Source: Botryotinia globosa
Lineage: Eukaryota > Ascomycota > Leotiomycetes > Helotiales > Sclerotiniaceae
DNA length: 64,000 nucleotides
Direction: 5' to 3'
NCBI GenBank assembly: GCA_014898425.1
Contig: RCSZ01000003.1
Coordinates: 2,108,001 to 2,172,000, forward strand
The translations under genes and the position numbers were made by a program. Positions 24,415 through 38,222 of this stretch are shown here, one piece after another (the first letter of the stretch is position 1; each line of letters opens with the position of its first letter). The notes under the pieces were generated by a model that did no database searches, was not told the origin of the DNA, and worked only from the letters and a program-made list of their open reading frames with translations.

Positions 24415-25570
24415 ACGGCTTTTCTCCAAGAGAATCAAATAAAGACAAGGCTGATGCAATATCTTGTCATACGTTATTTTAATGTACAACTACCGTCATT
24501 CAGCCTCAAATCGGTTGCTAATTATCATAGAATCCACCTGATCTTCTGACGCGCCGTCGTTGCAAAACGGACAAATCATTCCACTGCTGTTCTCAAAGTT
24601 ACCAGACCCTCTTAAAGTTGAAAGAGTATCTGCTTAAGAGTGACGAAGGTGGATTTCGATACTTCCTCGATTATTTATAGGATACTAGGCAACGGACCCG
24701 AGTGATTGCAGTCCTCTATCGATGTTCATGTCCTCGATAGATCAGATGAGGCATCACTTATCAAAGCATTGAAGCATCAAACTTCAAGTGGAGTAATAGC
24801 CACAGATACCCCAATTTGATACCGGAATCTACGACCCCGAGATCTACAACTGAGGGGAGATATCTTCACAAGACGAAATGCGGGGTAACAGGGGTTTGAA
24901 TTTATCCAAACTGGACGGTTATTATATTGCATTTTGCCACAAGTAGTACGATGTTATCGAACTTTATTTAAAGGTTGCGGGCCGTCAAGTTGTTTTGATT
25001 ACAGTAGAACTTGACGACACCGGACAGGGATATACCGGAATCTTTATACCGGATTTTTTCTTAGTTTTTCCGAAATTTATATAGAAATACTAGAACTTCA
25101 ATGAAAAATCGGAACATTAGATTAAATTAATTAAATTCTAGTATAAACTCACTCACTTTGATTATTAATCAATATACTATATACTAAAAGATTTTTTTTA
25201 ATTATTATTAATAATAATACCAGGGGCCTGCGAGCCCCCGGACCCCTTGCTTTTTGAGAAAGTATTATATAATTATATTTATTATTATAAAAATCTAAAA
25301 AAGAAGTCTTATTGAAAGCTTGCAGGCGAAGTCGGTTTACCTCATTATATTACATTTTTTCATTTTTATTTTTATTTTTCATTTTTATTCATATTTTTTA
25401 TCTTTATTTACATTTTGGTAGATCATTTCACTTCGAATCATTAATTATACCACTGAATCACGAAAGTTATAATATTAAAATAATTTTTATTAATTTTAGG
25501 TTTACTACATTCAATATAACCCTTTTCCGATTGATTATATAAGCTCCAACTATATCTATACTAGTTAAAC

Positions 25571-25904
25571 TTCAACCCTTCAGAAAACCCTGAGTTTTGA
25601 AGCTAGCAATATAAAAAGTATATCATTTGAAAGCCTTTAGCTTTTTATATATAGTTATCACTTTTCTTTTTTTTCATTCAATTTATATTAGCTTGAATAA
25701 GCTAATTTAAATGATTTCGTTGAAAAAGCCTAGAATTTTATACTACTTTAATTTCAACTTTTTATAAAACCCTCAGTTTTAAAGCTAACAATATAAAAAA
25801 TATATCATTTGAAAGCTTTTAGCTTCTTCTATATAGTTACTACTTTTATTTTCTTTTTATTCAACTAATTTAGATAATTTTGTTGAAAACCCCTAAGAAT
25901 CTAC
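25571..25904. repeat. Two-copy direct repeat in the AT-rich island, period about 182 bp
   Basis: The stretch beginning TTCAACCC at 25571 recurs diverged from TTCAACTT at 25753. Shared parts include AAAACCCT(G/C)AGTTTT, AAGCTA(G/A)CAATATAAAAA, TATATCATTTGAAAGC and TAGATAATTTTGTTGAAA-like ends. Most differences are C/T or G/A changes and short gaps. Confidence 0.8.
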
Positions 25905-26944
25905 GCTATGATTATAATGTCAAGGAAGTCAAGTCAATCAGATTGCTTGAATCGGGATTCATTAAGTGAGAGTTCTCTTTTTTCGTATATATACAATACT
26001 AATATCTCACAGGCGATAAGAATATTAAGAAGGTAAACCTCCAATTATTTAAAAAGCTGAAAAGAGCTGGTTGCTACAGCCTTTAAATTAATTTAATAAA
26101 TCAATAAAAAAGAGTTTTAAGAGTATAATTAAACGATTTTAAATATGAGAATAGAATATATAATAATATAATAGCATGGTATAAGCCTTAATATAGTATA
26201 AAACTAAAGAAATCGATTATTAGTCATTTTTTAAATAAAAAATTCGAATGATTTAATATAACAAATTTTTAAAATACAAATTGATTCAGTCAAAACTTAA
26301 CCTTTTATTTATTCTATTTTTTTTAAAAAAAAAACTTGATTTGAATCATAGATTTGATATAATTGTTATCCTAATATAAAACCTATTACAAATATTATTT
26401 TATAATTTAAAATTAATAAATCTTAAAAAAAGCTTCTCGATGTAACGAATATCACGTAACATCTCAATTTAAGACTAGTTTGAACTAAGACGATTGTTAT
26501 TATATAAGAGATAAAGAGATCCCTTAGGGATCTTTTTCCTCTTTAGCTTTTTTATTCTAGTTATTTGATCTTTATAATATACTCTAGTATGTGATCGTAA
26601 TAATTCAAACTAAAAAAGTAATTAAAAAATAAAAGAATAAATAAATAAATAAAATCATTAGTCATTTTTAGGTTTTTGAAACTATTTAGATTCTAATTAA
26701 TTATTTACACACAAAATATTTCTAATATTAGTTTAATTAAGGATTTATAAAAAAGATATAAAATAAAGTTTAAATTCGATTAAAAAAGAGTATAGGATAT
26801 TTATTAAATTAGTTCAATATACAATTAAATTAATTATTTTGACCTACAAAATATTAATGCTTTGATATCTTATTATTTTTATACTGGAATCTTGTTTATA
26901 TCGGATTTGATTAGTCATTTTTTATTTATTTCGATAAGTCGAAT

Positions 26945-27737
26945 ACTCTACTTTCGGGCCACCCCTCTTTTGGGCCACGCTTTTACACTGAAAATCACTT
27001 TTTTAATCTATCAAAATTTCTATCAAAATTAAATATAATTTTATAAAATTTATGTTTATATAATTCAAGTTATTTTGAATCTATTTTGAAATTCTTAGAT
27101 TTCTAAGATTTCTATAAATCGATTTTTAAAGCTTCAAAATATTGATTTTCAATTTATATAATTTTTTTATATAAATTTAAAATTTTATAAAATCTATAAT
27201 AACTTTTAAAAAAAATAACTAAAAATGAATTATTAAATTTTGTTATATATTTATAAGATATTTATTTCAAAAGATTTTGAAAAAAAAATTCTTATAAATA
27301 AATATTGAAAAGAAGAGCTTCAAAATTACAAGGATTATTTATATTATTCTAAACTCACTATATATTATATCTCTATATTTATTCATTTTTTTTAAAAAAA
27401 AATTGAAATTTTTATATAGATTTATATTTAAATTTTTCAAAAAATATACAATTTTTTTAATAATTATTTTTAAAAAATTATTAAAGATTATATAAAAGTT
27501 TGAAATTTATATATGATTTCTATATAAATTCAAAAATTAATATTTTGAAACTTTAAATCTCAATCTAGAAAAATCCTAAAAATATAAAAGTTCGAATATA
27601 AACTTAAAATAGTTTGAATTATATATATATAAATTTTTATTAAATTATATTCAATATTGATAGAAATATTATTAAATTAAAAAGTGATTTTTGGTGTAAA
27701 AGAGTAGCCCTAAAAAGGGATGGTCTGAAAGTAGGGT
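26945..27737. mobile_element. Foldback element, about 793 bp, arms of several hundred bases
   Basis: The left end reads CTACTTTCGGGCCACCCC, then GCTTTTACACTGAAAATCAC. The reverse complement of the right end reads CTACTTTCAGACCATCCC, then CTCTTTTACACCAAAAATCAC. Similarity continues inward (TTTCTATCAA, ATATAATTCAA, TTTCAAAATATT), so nearly the whole unit is one large imperfect palindrome centred near 27340. It has no coding capacity. The GGGCCA motifs in the left arm appear as AGACCA/AGGGCT in the right, mostly transition differences as RIP would leave. I cannot assign a superfamily; target duplication is not clear. Confidence 0.75.
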
Positions 27738-28124
27738 GGTTGATTTATATAATAATTAAGTTCTATTGTATGGAGAAAAAGCTTGTTTCATTCAACACGT
27801 GGGATCCGAGTTTGGGTTAGAGTCATCCCTGTAATAGGTCAATCTGTTCCTCACAACCGGTCAGATAGACGAGATCAATGCTAGGTCGGGGGTTCTCGTC
27901 GTATATCGAGCGTATTTGAAGTACTTTAATCTTATTCCACACTACTTATTAATTCATGTCCGGTTCTCCACTATTCTTCGCATAAGCGCTCCGGATATAT
28001 TAGATGACCACCGTGACCCAGTATGGAAAAATACCATGCCCCTTGGGTCATTTATCCGAAACAGGCAAATTTCGTTTTGCCGTATTTCTCTAAAGCGATC
28101 CGTACGATGAGTTGGTTTATTTGA

Positions 28125-29876
<1,752 letters not shown>

Positions 29877-30420
29877 GGGTGTAAGAATGTATGGTTAGTT
29901 GGATTTGTATATAAGGATGGAAAGTAGTGATTATATTGGATATGTGAAAGAAGAACCGAAAGAGAGGGGAAGTGTATATAAAAAGGAGAAGAATGTATGT
30001 TCTATGTATATAGCTTTAATTTGTGAGATGTATTTTAGGGAAGTATTGAAAGATGGGAAATAAGAAGATCGTTTTATCCTTCCATTTTTGGTTTGCATTG
30101 TGGCTTCTGAAATCCTATAACCTTCGTGCTTAGGGAATGTACCGTCATTGATAGACGTAATTTTCCGTCCGTGAAGCTTGGAATTTATTTGGTGATTTCC
30201 TTCGGAATAAATGAAAAGGCTTCACGTACACGTGGACATGAATATATTCCACGCTTGGATTTCGTTCGGCTCAGATCAATACAACAGACCTTGCTGATAG
30301 TAACGTCCAAAAAACAAATCCCGGCCCAATAATTCACCTGAAAGTAGAGTGAGAACATTTATTCAGAGCCATACGGGTATTTTCACATATAATACAGAAC
30401 AAAAATCCAAGCTACGTAAC
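29877..30420. other. Intergenic between convergent genes
   Basis: Contains the 3' flanks of the xylanase and msm1 genes. No coding frame that I can support. It includes an inverted CACGTACACGTGG-like palindrome near 30222-30236. Confidence 0.5.
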
Positions 30421-32274
30421 TCATTTCTCAATAGCCAAAGGAGGGAATAGCCCATCCCACGCACCCTTGCCTAATGGAGCCTGCGCATCACCATAAGAAT
30501 GATCGGCGCCCAGTATCGCATATTCATATGTTCGACGCTCTGGTAGTACACCAATCATATCGAGTAATAGCGATGCTTTCCCCGGCATGTATGGCTGGAG
30601 GAGAATGCCGACGATGCGGATTGCCTCTGCGGAATGATATACAGCGCTTACGAGCCTTTCTTTTGCTTCTGGATCTTCGGATTTGGCGAGACTCCAGGGT
30701 GCTTCGTGTTGGATGTATTTATTGGTCTGATGGTTTGTGGTTAGTATTTTGCGTTATAGAAATATGTAGATGGTGTGCTTACTTCGTATACGGTATCCAT
30801 AATAACGTGCAAAGCTGCTCCTGCATTTAGCTCTTGCATTTTCTCATTGGCCTTATCGCGAACGCTGTTCAGGAAATCAATCTGTCGACTAGTTGTAGTA
30901 TTCGGATTGCTCGAGCCTTGAGAGTGTGTGGCTTCCACGCAAGAACGAACATTCCATACTTTTGGTCTGGTTAATCGACTGACAAGATTACCTAGACCTT
31001 GCTGCAGTCCTTTCTTGTATCTTTCAACAATATATTCATTGCCGTAGTCGGAGTCTTCCTTGATTCCACCATCGTGAATAAGGTAGTATCGCATCACATC
31101 GACCCCAAACCGATCCATTGCGAAAAGTGGGTTGACAACATTTCCGATTGATTTGGACATCTTTTGATTGTCCATTGTCCAGTGGGCGTGGGTCAATATT
31201 TGCTTTGGTAGTGGTAGATTCAAAGCGAGAAGGAATGCTGGCCAATATATGCAATGAAATCGAACGATGTCCTTTCCAATGACTTGTACATCTGCAGGCC
31301 ATCCTCCTGCTATTTCCTTCCCTGGCGCCCATGGATAGCCAGCTTTTGTAATATAGTTGACCAGTGCGTCAAGCCATACGTATATAGTTTGAGTCTCATC
31401 ATCTGGAACTCGAATACCCCAGCTTAACCGATCATAGGGACGGGATATTGAAAGGTCTTCTAAGCCCCTAGATACTTGGTTGACAACATCCTTCATTCGA
31501 GTCATTGGGACAACAAAATCGGGATTCTTCTCGTAAAACTCAAGCAGTTGATCCTTGAAAGCAGACAATCGAAAATGGTAATTCTTCTCCGATGTCCATT
31601 CAACCTCTTTACCAGTCTCTTGAGAAGCAATAAATGTCCTCCCTGTAAAGGGATCCAGCCTCTTCTCAATAGCCGATTCTGGATAGAAAGTTTCATCACT
31701 GACGCAATACCATCCTTCGTGTTTTGACTCGTATATATATTCCCGTTCCCTCAGCATATACCAGATGTATTCAACTGTCTCCATGTGATCCGGATCAGTT
31801 GTGCGCACAAAATGATCGTTTGAAAGTCCTGCTCGCTGTGCCAATTCCTTAAACGTCTCAGCGCCAATATCACAAAATTCTTTTGGCAATGCTCCTGCTA
31901 GCGCAGCAGCTCGTTGAATTTTCATGCCGTGTTCGTCTGTTCCTGTACATAGGATTGCGGTATCGCCCTTTAAAACCTGCCATCGTTTGAAGACGTCCGC
32001 GAGGACCATAGTATATAAGTGACCAACATGAGGCGCTGAAGATGGACCAATTAGCTCAGAATGCTGCGCCGGCGCAAAGGCATTCAGACTTACCAGCATT
32101 CACGTAGAAAATTGGTGTGGTCACATAGTATGGCTTCTTCGATTTTGTATCGACAGAATAGCTAGCTTTCGGTATGGGTCTTGCTCTACATGAGCTACAA
32201 ACCCAGCCAGCCCTTAATATTGATCTGGTCCTGGACTGCAAAGAGCCCCGCAGTAGAGGATTGAGGCCATACAT
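30421..32274 (-). CDS. msm1: Methionyl-tRNA synthetase, mitochondrial type
   Basis: Three exons on the minus strand, 32274-32094, 32035-30783 and 30726-30421, encode 579 residues; introns are 58 and 56 bp. The N-terminus is basic and Ser/Arg-rich (SLQSRTRSILRAGWVCSSCR), as expected for a mitochondrial presequence. Class I synthetase signatures are present: PHVGH at 62-66 (the HIGH motif) and KMSKS at 352-356. There are also TGTDEHGMKI, and YVWLDALVNY. The anticodon-binding helical domain follows and the protein ends LFPPLAIEK with no extra tRNA-binding tail, matching the short mitochondrial form. It charges mitochondrial tRNA-Met. The gene is head to head with mtr2. Confidence 0.96.
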
Positions 32275-32550
32275 TTGAACGAAATGCGCTGACAGAGACT
32301 TGATTTAGCATGATCCAAGACAAAACAGTAAGATTGCGGGAAAGCGGCGATGCGGCCGCTTCTCCGCCCCCGCATTTTGTCAAAACTATAAATTCAAACT
32401 TCACTTCGTGCGTCATTCTTTCTGAGAATGACAAAGACACTCTAGAGAATTGTTGGATTGTTATTTAAGTAAACTTCTCTTGTCTAATATACTGTGATCT
32501 ATCCTCTTTTCTTGGATATTCATAACTACATACTATCTGTGCGACTTATC
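32275..32550. promoter_or_regulatory. Shared divergent promoter msm1/mtr2 (276 bp)
   Basis: Only 276 bp separate the two start codons, so the core promoters must overlap. The segment has a GC-rich half (GCGGCGATGCGGCCGCTTC near 32341-32360) and an AT/pyrimidine-rich half near mtr2. No TATA box is evident. Confidence 0.6.
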
Positions 32551-33130
32551 ATGTCTAATCCTACAAACGATGTCCAAGCCGAATTGGCTACCAAAGGTAA
32601 TCGTGTAATTATTCTTCAATGAAAGTATGAAACATTATGCTAATATGGATACTCCAGCGGCTGATATTTTTGTTGAAAGTTTCTACGAAGCTTTGAATAA
32701 GCCTAATCTTCGCTCAACAATCACATCCTTCTATATCAAGCCTTCCGCTCTGGCCCCGGCTGAAGCATCCATAACCATTAATGGAAACATCGTGCCAACA
32801 CCGTCCGCCTTCCAAGAAACGTTCGAGAACAAAATAGGCAAAACCTCATATGAAGCGCAAGCATACGATGCTCATGTCATAAACCCAAACTACAACATAG
32901 GAGTTGAGGAAAGTAAGCTTGGGCCGGATAAGGATGGGAGGAAAATTAGTATTGCCGTTATGGTTAGCGGGCAAGTGAAATATACGTCGAAGAATGGGGA
33001 TGAGGGGGAAGAGCGAGGTTTCATGGAGAATTTTGTCTTGGTGCCCAATGTGGAGGCTAGAAATCCAAAGGCGCCGAAGGGGATTAGGAAATGGTTGATT
33101 CAGAGTCAGATATTTAGATTGGTTCTTTGA
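32551..33130 (+). CDS. mtr2: mRNA export factor Mtr2 (NTF2-like fold)
   Basis: Exon 1 is 32551-32596, exon 2 32658-33130, with a 61-bp intron (phase 1); 172 residues. The sequence follows the fungal Mtr2 pattern: AADIFVESFYEALNKPN at the start, SFYIKPSALAP, then ITINGNIVPTPSAFQETFE, the YDAHVINPNYN segment, VSGQVKY, and the C-terminal KWLIQSQIFRLVL. Mtr2 pairs with Mex67 to carry mRNA through nuclear pores. It is an NTF2-like protein without catalytic residues, so recognition rests on these motifs and the length. Divergent from msm1. Confidence 0.88.
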
Positions 33131-34156
33131 GGTCTTGAAATCTAGATATTATGAAGAAAATATGGAAGATGATATGGAGAACCCTATTCTGGACAGCAGG
33201 TTAGAGGGCTCTCTCCACAGGAAGCAGCATTGCTCCGCGAATCGATGTAATGCTACCCTACGGAAAGCAATCTTGGTCGGTCAACCTATGGTCGATTCAT
33301 TTGGGGGCACCCCTCAAACGTCTCAAATTTGACATCAAATCTGGTCAGATGATGAGACTAGAAGAGACCCAAAAATTCGGCGGTGGACAGACTCAGGTCC
33401 TCGGGCAAGATAATAGGTTGACATCTTGGTAAAGACGCAGGTAGTACCTTGAAAAGAGTTGCAAATCTACAAGCTGACGCGCCGTCGATTTTGAGAGTAT
33501 AAAAGCAATATGCCATTTATCTTGATGCATAATACTCCTTTGAACAACAGTGATATGTGAGTGCATACAAAACATCTTCGATTCCAAAGGTCCTTCCCGA
33601 ACATTGTTCGTAAGAAAACAATGAAATTTGGTTGTATTGTGAGAGGGTATGAAGAACGAAGAACCTTCTTCATACCAAGTATCTTATGTCAAGTCATACA
33701 TTTAGAGCACCCGCAAAATTTAAGCTCTTCAAACCATTCGAGTTGCATTCTCATGTCTCCCTCCATATTCACTTTTAACTTCGGTTTTCAATCTTCAATA
33801 ACCTTCGTCCCCACAACAACCAATTCCCTCTTCAACACCTGTTGATCACTTTTCATTCAGATTCCTATCGAAATTTATGATTTCAAATATCTTCAAGTCA
33901 CTTCAACTATAATTGCCTCTTGCAAATTTGCGCGTATTGGCACTTATTTACTATTCAAGTTCGCCCTCTCACGATTTATCTACCTGTCAAGGCTTATTCA
34001 GTTCTCCTTCAACATCCTTCGATCTCATCGACTATCTTCATACACGACTCTCGATCCGATCCCACCAACAAAATCAATATTGCCCTTCTCACTAAGGGCT
34101 TTCAACACGTCAAAGCATAGAAGTAAATTCAAAAGGCTTTCTCAATATCCACAAAC
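33131..34156. other. Intergenic, long leader of the next gene
   Basis: No supported coding frame. A perfect 11-bp inverted repeat (GGTATGAAGAA / TTCTTCATACC, 33646-33656 and 33666-33676, 9-bp loop) is present. The last 400 bp are rich in CTTCAA/TCATC pyrimidine tracts, like a long fungal 5' UTR. Confidence 0.5.
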
Positions 34157-37100
34157 ATGAAAATCCCACCTGGCTTGACTGGCTTTGATGGGAAGGCTCT
34201 CAAGGGAGAAGTCTACTTGACAAGTGGTAACTCAGGTCCTCCAGGTAACCGGACGAAGCTACTTGAAGAGGGCGTGAAGCGCGAAGGTAATCACTTCACC
34301 TGCTACGCTCTGACCGCAGAAGACGATGCTATCGTACCGTGCTTCAACATGAATTCAGGTGTTGTCGAGTTCACTGACGTTGTCGTCGATGGTATCTTAC
34401 GAGCTTCTCATAGCAACGAGGCTGGCACCAGGAACTTCAGCAAGAAGTTTGAATGGGTTGTTGGTCAAACTAAATCGAGGAACAGATATGTCGACAGAAT
34501 TTATCAGCTACAAATAGCAAAGAGGAACATTGAAAAGAGTTAGTTGTTCTCTCTAATTAATAGCTTATACTGACTGTGAAACAGCACGAAATGTCAAAGG
34601 TGGCGCACCTCATTCTGTCGGTAGTATCGAAATACAAATATTCCGCAAAGATCCCAACGCTCATAAGGACCACGCGACTGATTCTGATTCTGATGATTCC
34701 TCATTATCAAAAGAAAGAACTCCAGATCTCGGCTATGCAGAACGTGCACCGACGTTCGAAGACCATACTGAATGGTGGACTCTTAATCCTTGTATTGACG
34801 AAGACACTCTTCCTTCTCCCCCCTTTGAAGTTGGCAGCGTTGGCTATAGGAAGTTTCAGGGGAACTCAAAAAGCCTCGTTATGAAGAAATGGCCCGGTGA
34901 CTACAAGATTTGGGCTTCATTTAAATTTCTCCTCTTCTCTACCGCTGATTTCCATACGTTGGGCTTCCTAAATACCCCAGAATACATTGGAACACCGTGG
35001 AATGGAACAAGGGCATCGTCAAAAAAGCGGACTGCAAAGGATGTTTCACGAGCATCAAAGGCTTCTTCGGTCATTGACCCCGACGATGTCGGCAGTGATC
35101 ATGATGATGATGTTGATACTGTTGAAAATGCTGATAAGCCTACACCTGAGACAAAGACTAAAATGGACGAGTCAAGAAAACCTACCAAAGGCATAGAAGT
35201 TGGTAGGAATATCGTTAGGAGCAGTGTTTCTGTAGAAATCGAAGTTCCTTTTCAAGCAACCAAGTCGATGAAATCAGTGGGGAATAATACTAGGGTCATC
35301 GAAGATTCTCAGTACTCAGAAACCCTCGACGAAAGCTCTGCTGAAGCAAACAGAACTGTGTTAAAGCCCGGTCGTCTTTCAAAAGTATCTCAAGTTATTG
35401 ATCTTGGTGGTGAAGATGCTAGCGAGCCTATAGATACCGCAGTCTTTACACCAACTGTCAAGGTCGAGAGAGATGAGTTGACAGGTAATGGCACCGATCA
35501 AAGCAATGGAACTCAACCAAACCGCAAGGGAAAGCCACTTTCTATGCCTGGGATGGAAGGAGCTCCGGCAAGCAATGCCTGGGATGATCCTGATCGTTCT
35601 TTATGGTACCAACAAAGAAACTTAAGCAAAAATTTGGATGATTTTCTCACGCTCACTACTGATCGATGCCAAGCCGCGGGAGATCTTACCTCATCGAACA
35701 AATCCAAAATTGTATCTTCGGATGACCCAGATAGCCTGAAACAGCCCTCTGTGCCGTGCATAGTTGGAGGGGCAGCCGAGGAAGAGACTGTCACTTACTT
35801 TAAGCCGCTTGGTACTCAGGTGGGTGGTCCATCCTGGGAGCCGTTGACCCCACCAGTATCGTCAAAGAAGTCGGGTTCCAATTACTTCAACCGTTTTGGA
35901 ACCGAAAGACGTGTTTTGTTTGGAGATTCTGATGGCAAAATCCAAGTTGAATCAGCAGCTCGTGCTATTATCACTGAAGATAATTATAGTGACAATGATA
36001 GCCGCGAAGCAAGTCCCTCAGTCAAACAAGACCAGAGAGTTCCAGAAAACAAAGCTGAAGAATTAAGCCGACACGGCCTAGATTTCACCTTGAAAACAAA
36101 AGCTTCAAATATTGAGAAACTTGGCCAGTCTTCAAACGTCAATCACCTGGAAACAAATTTTGACGAGTTCATTCACACATCACCCCAGCCTGAAGACACA
36201 GAAATGGTCGACGCCGTCGAAGCCGAACCTGAAGCACAGTTAACAGCATCACGATCGCCATCTCCTAAGGTTGGTCCTCGATCTACAACCGCAGACCAAG
36301 ATCAAGATGCTGTGGATAAAACCGAACCCTCTGGATCTCAAGAATTGAATGCCTCGCAAGATGGTCAAAATGACTCTGAGAAATCAACACAAGAAATACC
36401 TGAGAGCATTCTTGAAGGAATCGCGGAAGTTCAAAGACTTCAGAGGGCCAAACGATTCCCATCAAGTGCTATTCCTGAAGCGGAAACTGAAGGAGCTTTC
36501 GAATTTCATCAAGCTGGAGTCTCATCAGACACTGAGATGACCAATTCCGAAAATAATAAATTGCATTCCACAGCCACGGATTCTAATAGCAGACTCAATG
36601 ATGCACCATCCGACATTGGAAACCAACAAGATGGTCGGCAAGACTCTCCTTCTGAAGCTGACGAGTCTACGATAACAGTCGGTACCACCAAGCCAGCCAC
36701 GCAATCAAATAAAAGAGCCCCAGCTGCTTCCAAACCCTCCTCTGCTCCAAAGACACAGCCTTCGTCGGTCTCTAAGACAGCCGCTGTAAAGGTTGAAAAA
36801 CATTCAAATGTCTCCACTCAACCCGAACATCCTCAAGCTAAGCCAAGAAAGTCAACTTCAAAAGTTGAAAGCTCTTCGGCTGCATCAGCACAACCTGAGC
36901 AATCTCAAGCCAAGCCAAAGAAGCCCTCTCCAAAGACTACCAAAGCCGCAAGTGCCCCAAAGACTTCAAAGACACCAACAGCTGTTGTTCCTGAAGAGCC
37001 CGTACCTAAACCCAAGGGCAAAAGCAGGGCTAAGGCTGGAGTGAATGATAAGCGCAAGGCTGATCAAATGACCTCCGCTAGCAGCAGTTCGGGACCGAAC

Positions 37101-37447
37101 AAGACGAATATATCTCCCGCTTTGAAGCAAACATCTACCGTTGAGGGTGCGATTGCCATAGCAGAAGCAAGAAAGCAAGCAGCTATCGAGAAGAAGCAAG
37201 CTTTAGAAGAAAAGTTAAAGGCAATTCAAGTAGCGAAGGCGGAGAGGGAGGTAAGTTTGCCATGCTTCGATTTTTTGACAACTGACTGACCTATCGACAG
37301 GCTGATAGAATCAACAAAGAGGCACAGGCTTTTGAAGATGAAGTCGCTGAATTAGAGGTAAGCTTTACACTTCCCAGTTTGATCGACGTGTGCTAATTCA
37401 TAATGTGATAGAAGAAAATTGCGATGGAACAAATGGATGACGAATGA
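34157..37447 (+). CDS. Large disordered protein of unknown function (1046 residues)
   Basis: Exons 34157-34538, 34585-37250, 37301-37357 and 37412-37447; introns of 46, 50 and 54 bp. Residues 1 to about 260 look folded: MKIPPGLTGFDGKALKGEVY, then VECPCFN-like VPCFNMNSGVVEF, QTKSRNRYVDRIYQLQIAKR, and GYRKFQGNS...WPGDYKIWASFKFLLFS, with many conserved-looking aromatics. The middle 700 residues are polar and acidic, Ser/Thr/Glu-rich, with Pro/Ala/Lys repeats of the form QPE(H/Q)xQAKP(R/K)K. The C-terminus is a charged coiled coil (EARKQAAIEKKQALEEKLKA...) finishing EQMDDE. No catalytic domain is seen. A nuclear scaffold-like protein is possible, but I cannot name the family; the N-terminal part may belong to a fungal domain of unknown function. 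Confidence 0.8.
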
Positions 37448-38222
37448 GCTTACTCCATCGATTTAAAATAGGTTGCCGAACGGCGCCCTTGTGATGCAAA
37501 GCCAACTTCAACATTTCTTATGATAACCATATTCCAAATCCAGGAATAGTTCGTTATCATACGCCAACTCCCAATTACAAACCTTCTTGTATTCTTTCGC
37601 ACATTTACTTTATTGATTATTCTGTGGATTTCGAAAGAGTTTATTGTTGCATGATCATTCCCTACTCATACTAAAACTCTCTTATCTAAAGACAACACCA
37701 AAATAGCTAGATTTTTTTTTGCAGGTTGAAGTTGACAATCAATATTTGATATGGATGGCTGTCTTCAACAACTTCGAGCAAATAGCAGAATATCTAGCAT
37801 ACTTATGCTGGGCCCCAGGCTTATTAGTGAGAGTGTTTTATTGCTTCTCTTTATTTTTCCTTTTGATCTCTATGTGGGCTGCAGCAAGCACAGCATACAT
37901 CAATTTATGGGCGTAGATTCTGGCGGAATTTGACACCTTTCTTCATGGTGGTAGCATTGGGATATCAAACAAACGATGGTAGATCAAGAAGAAAAAGACG
38001 AATTTGCATGACAAGAAGGTCATGAGGTCCAATGGGAACCATTAAATAACCCGGAGAAAGTTGTTACTTTATGAAATTTTATCGATATCAATGCATGCTG
38101 AACTGAACAGAACATAAGTGACCTGACGCCTTCCCTAATCATAATCGTGAAATCCGGAGTACTGACTCCAACGCCCTATTCCCTTGCCTCGAAAGACCCA
38201 CAATCACTAGGTATCATGGCTT
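37448..38222. other. Intergenic between convergent genes
   Basis: It contains the 3' flanks of the 1046-residue gene and the small minus-strand gene. A short frame at 37719-37916 (plus) has hydrophobic composition but no support as a gene. Confidence 0.5.

Larger units (their letters stand above)
24900..27780. other. AT-rich island without genes, RIP-like
   Basis: From about 24900 the base composition falls sharply, with long A/T runs and stop codons in all frames, until about 27780. No coding frame exists. Such islands in ascomycetes are usually transposon copies degraded by repeat-induced point mutation (C to T). One GC-rich patch survives at 25221-25250. Inside are the tandem duplication (25571-25904) and the foldback element (26945-27737). 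Confidence 0.75.
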
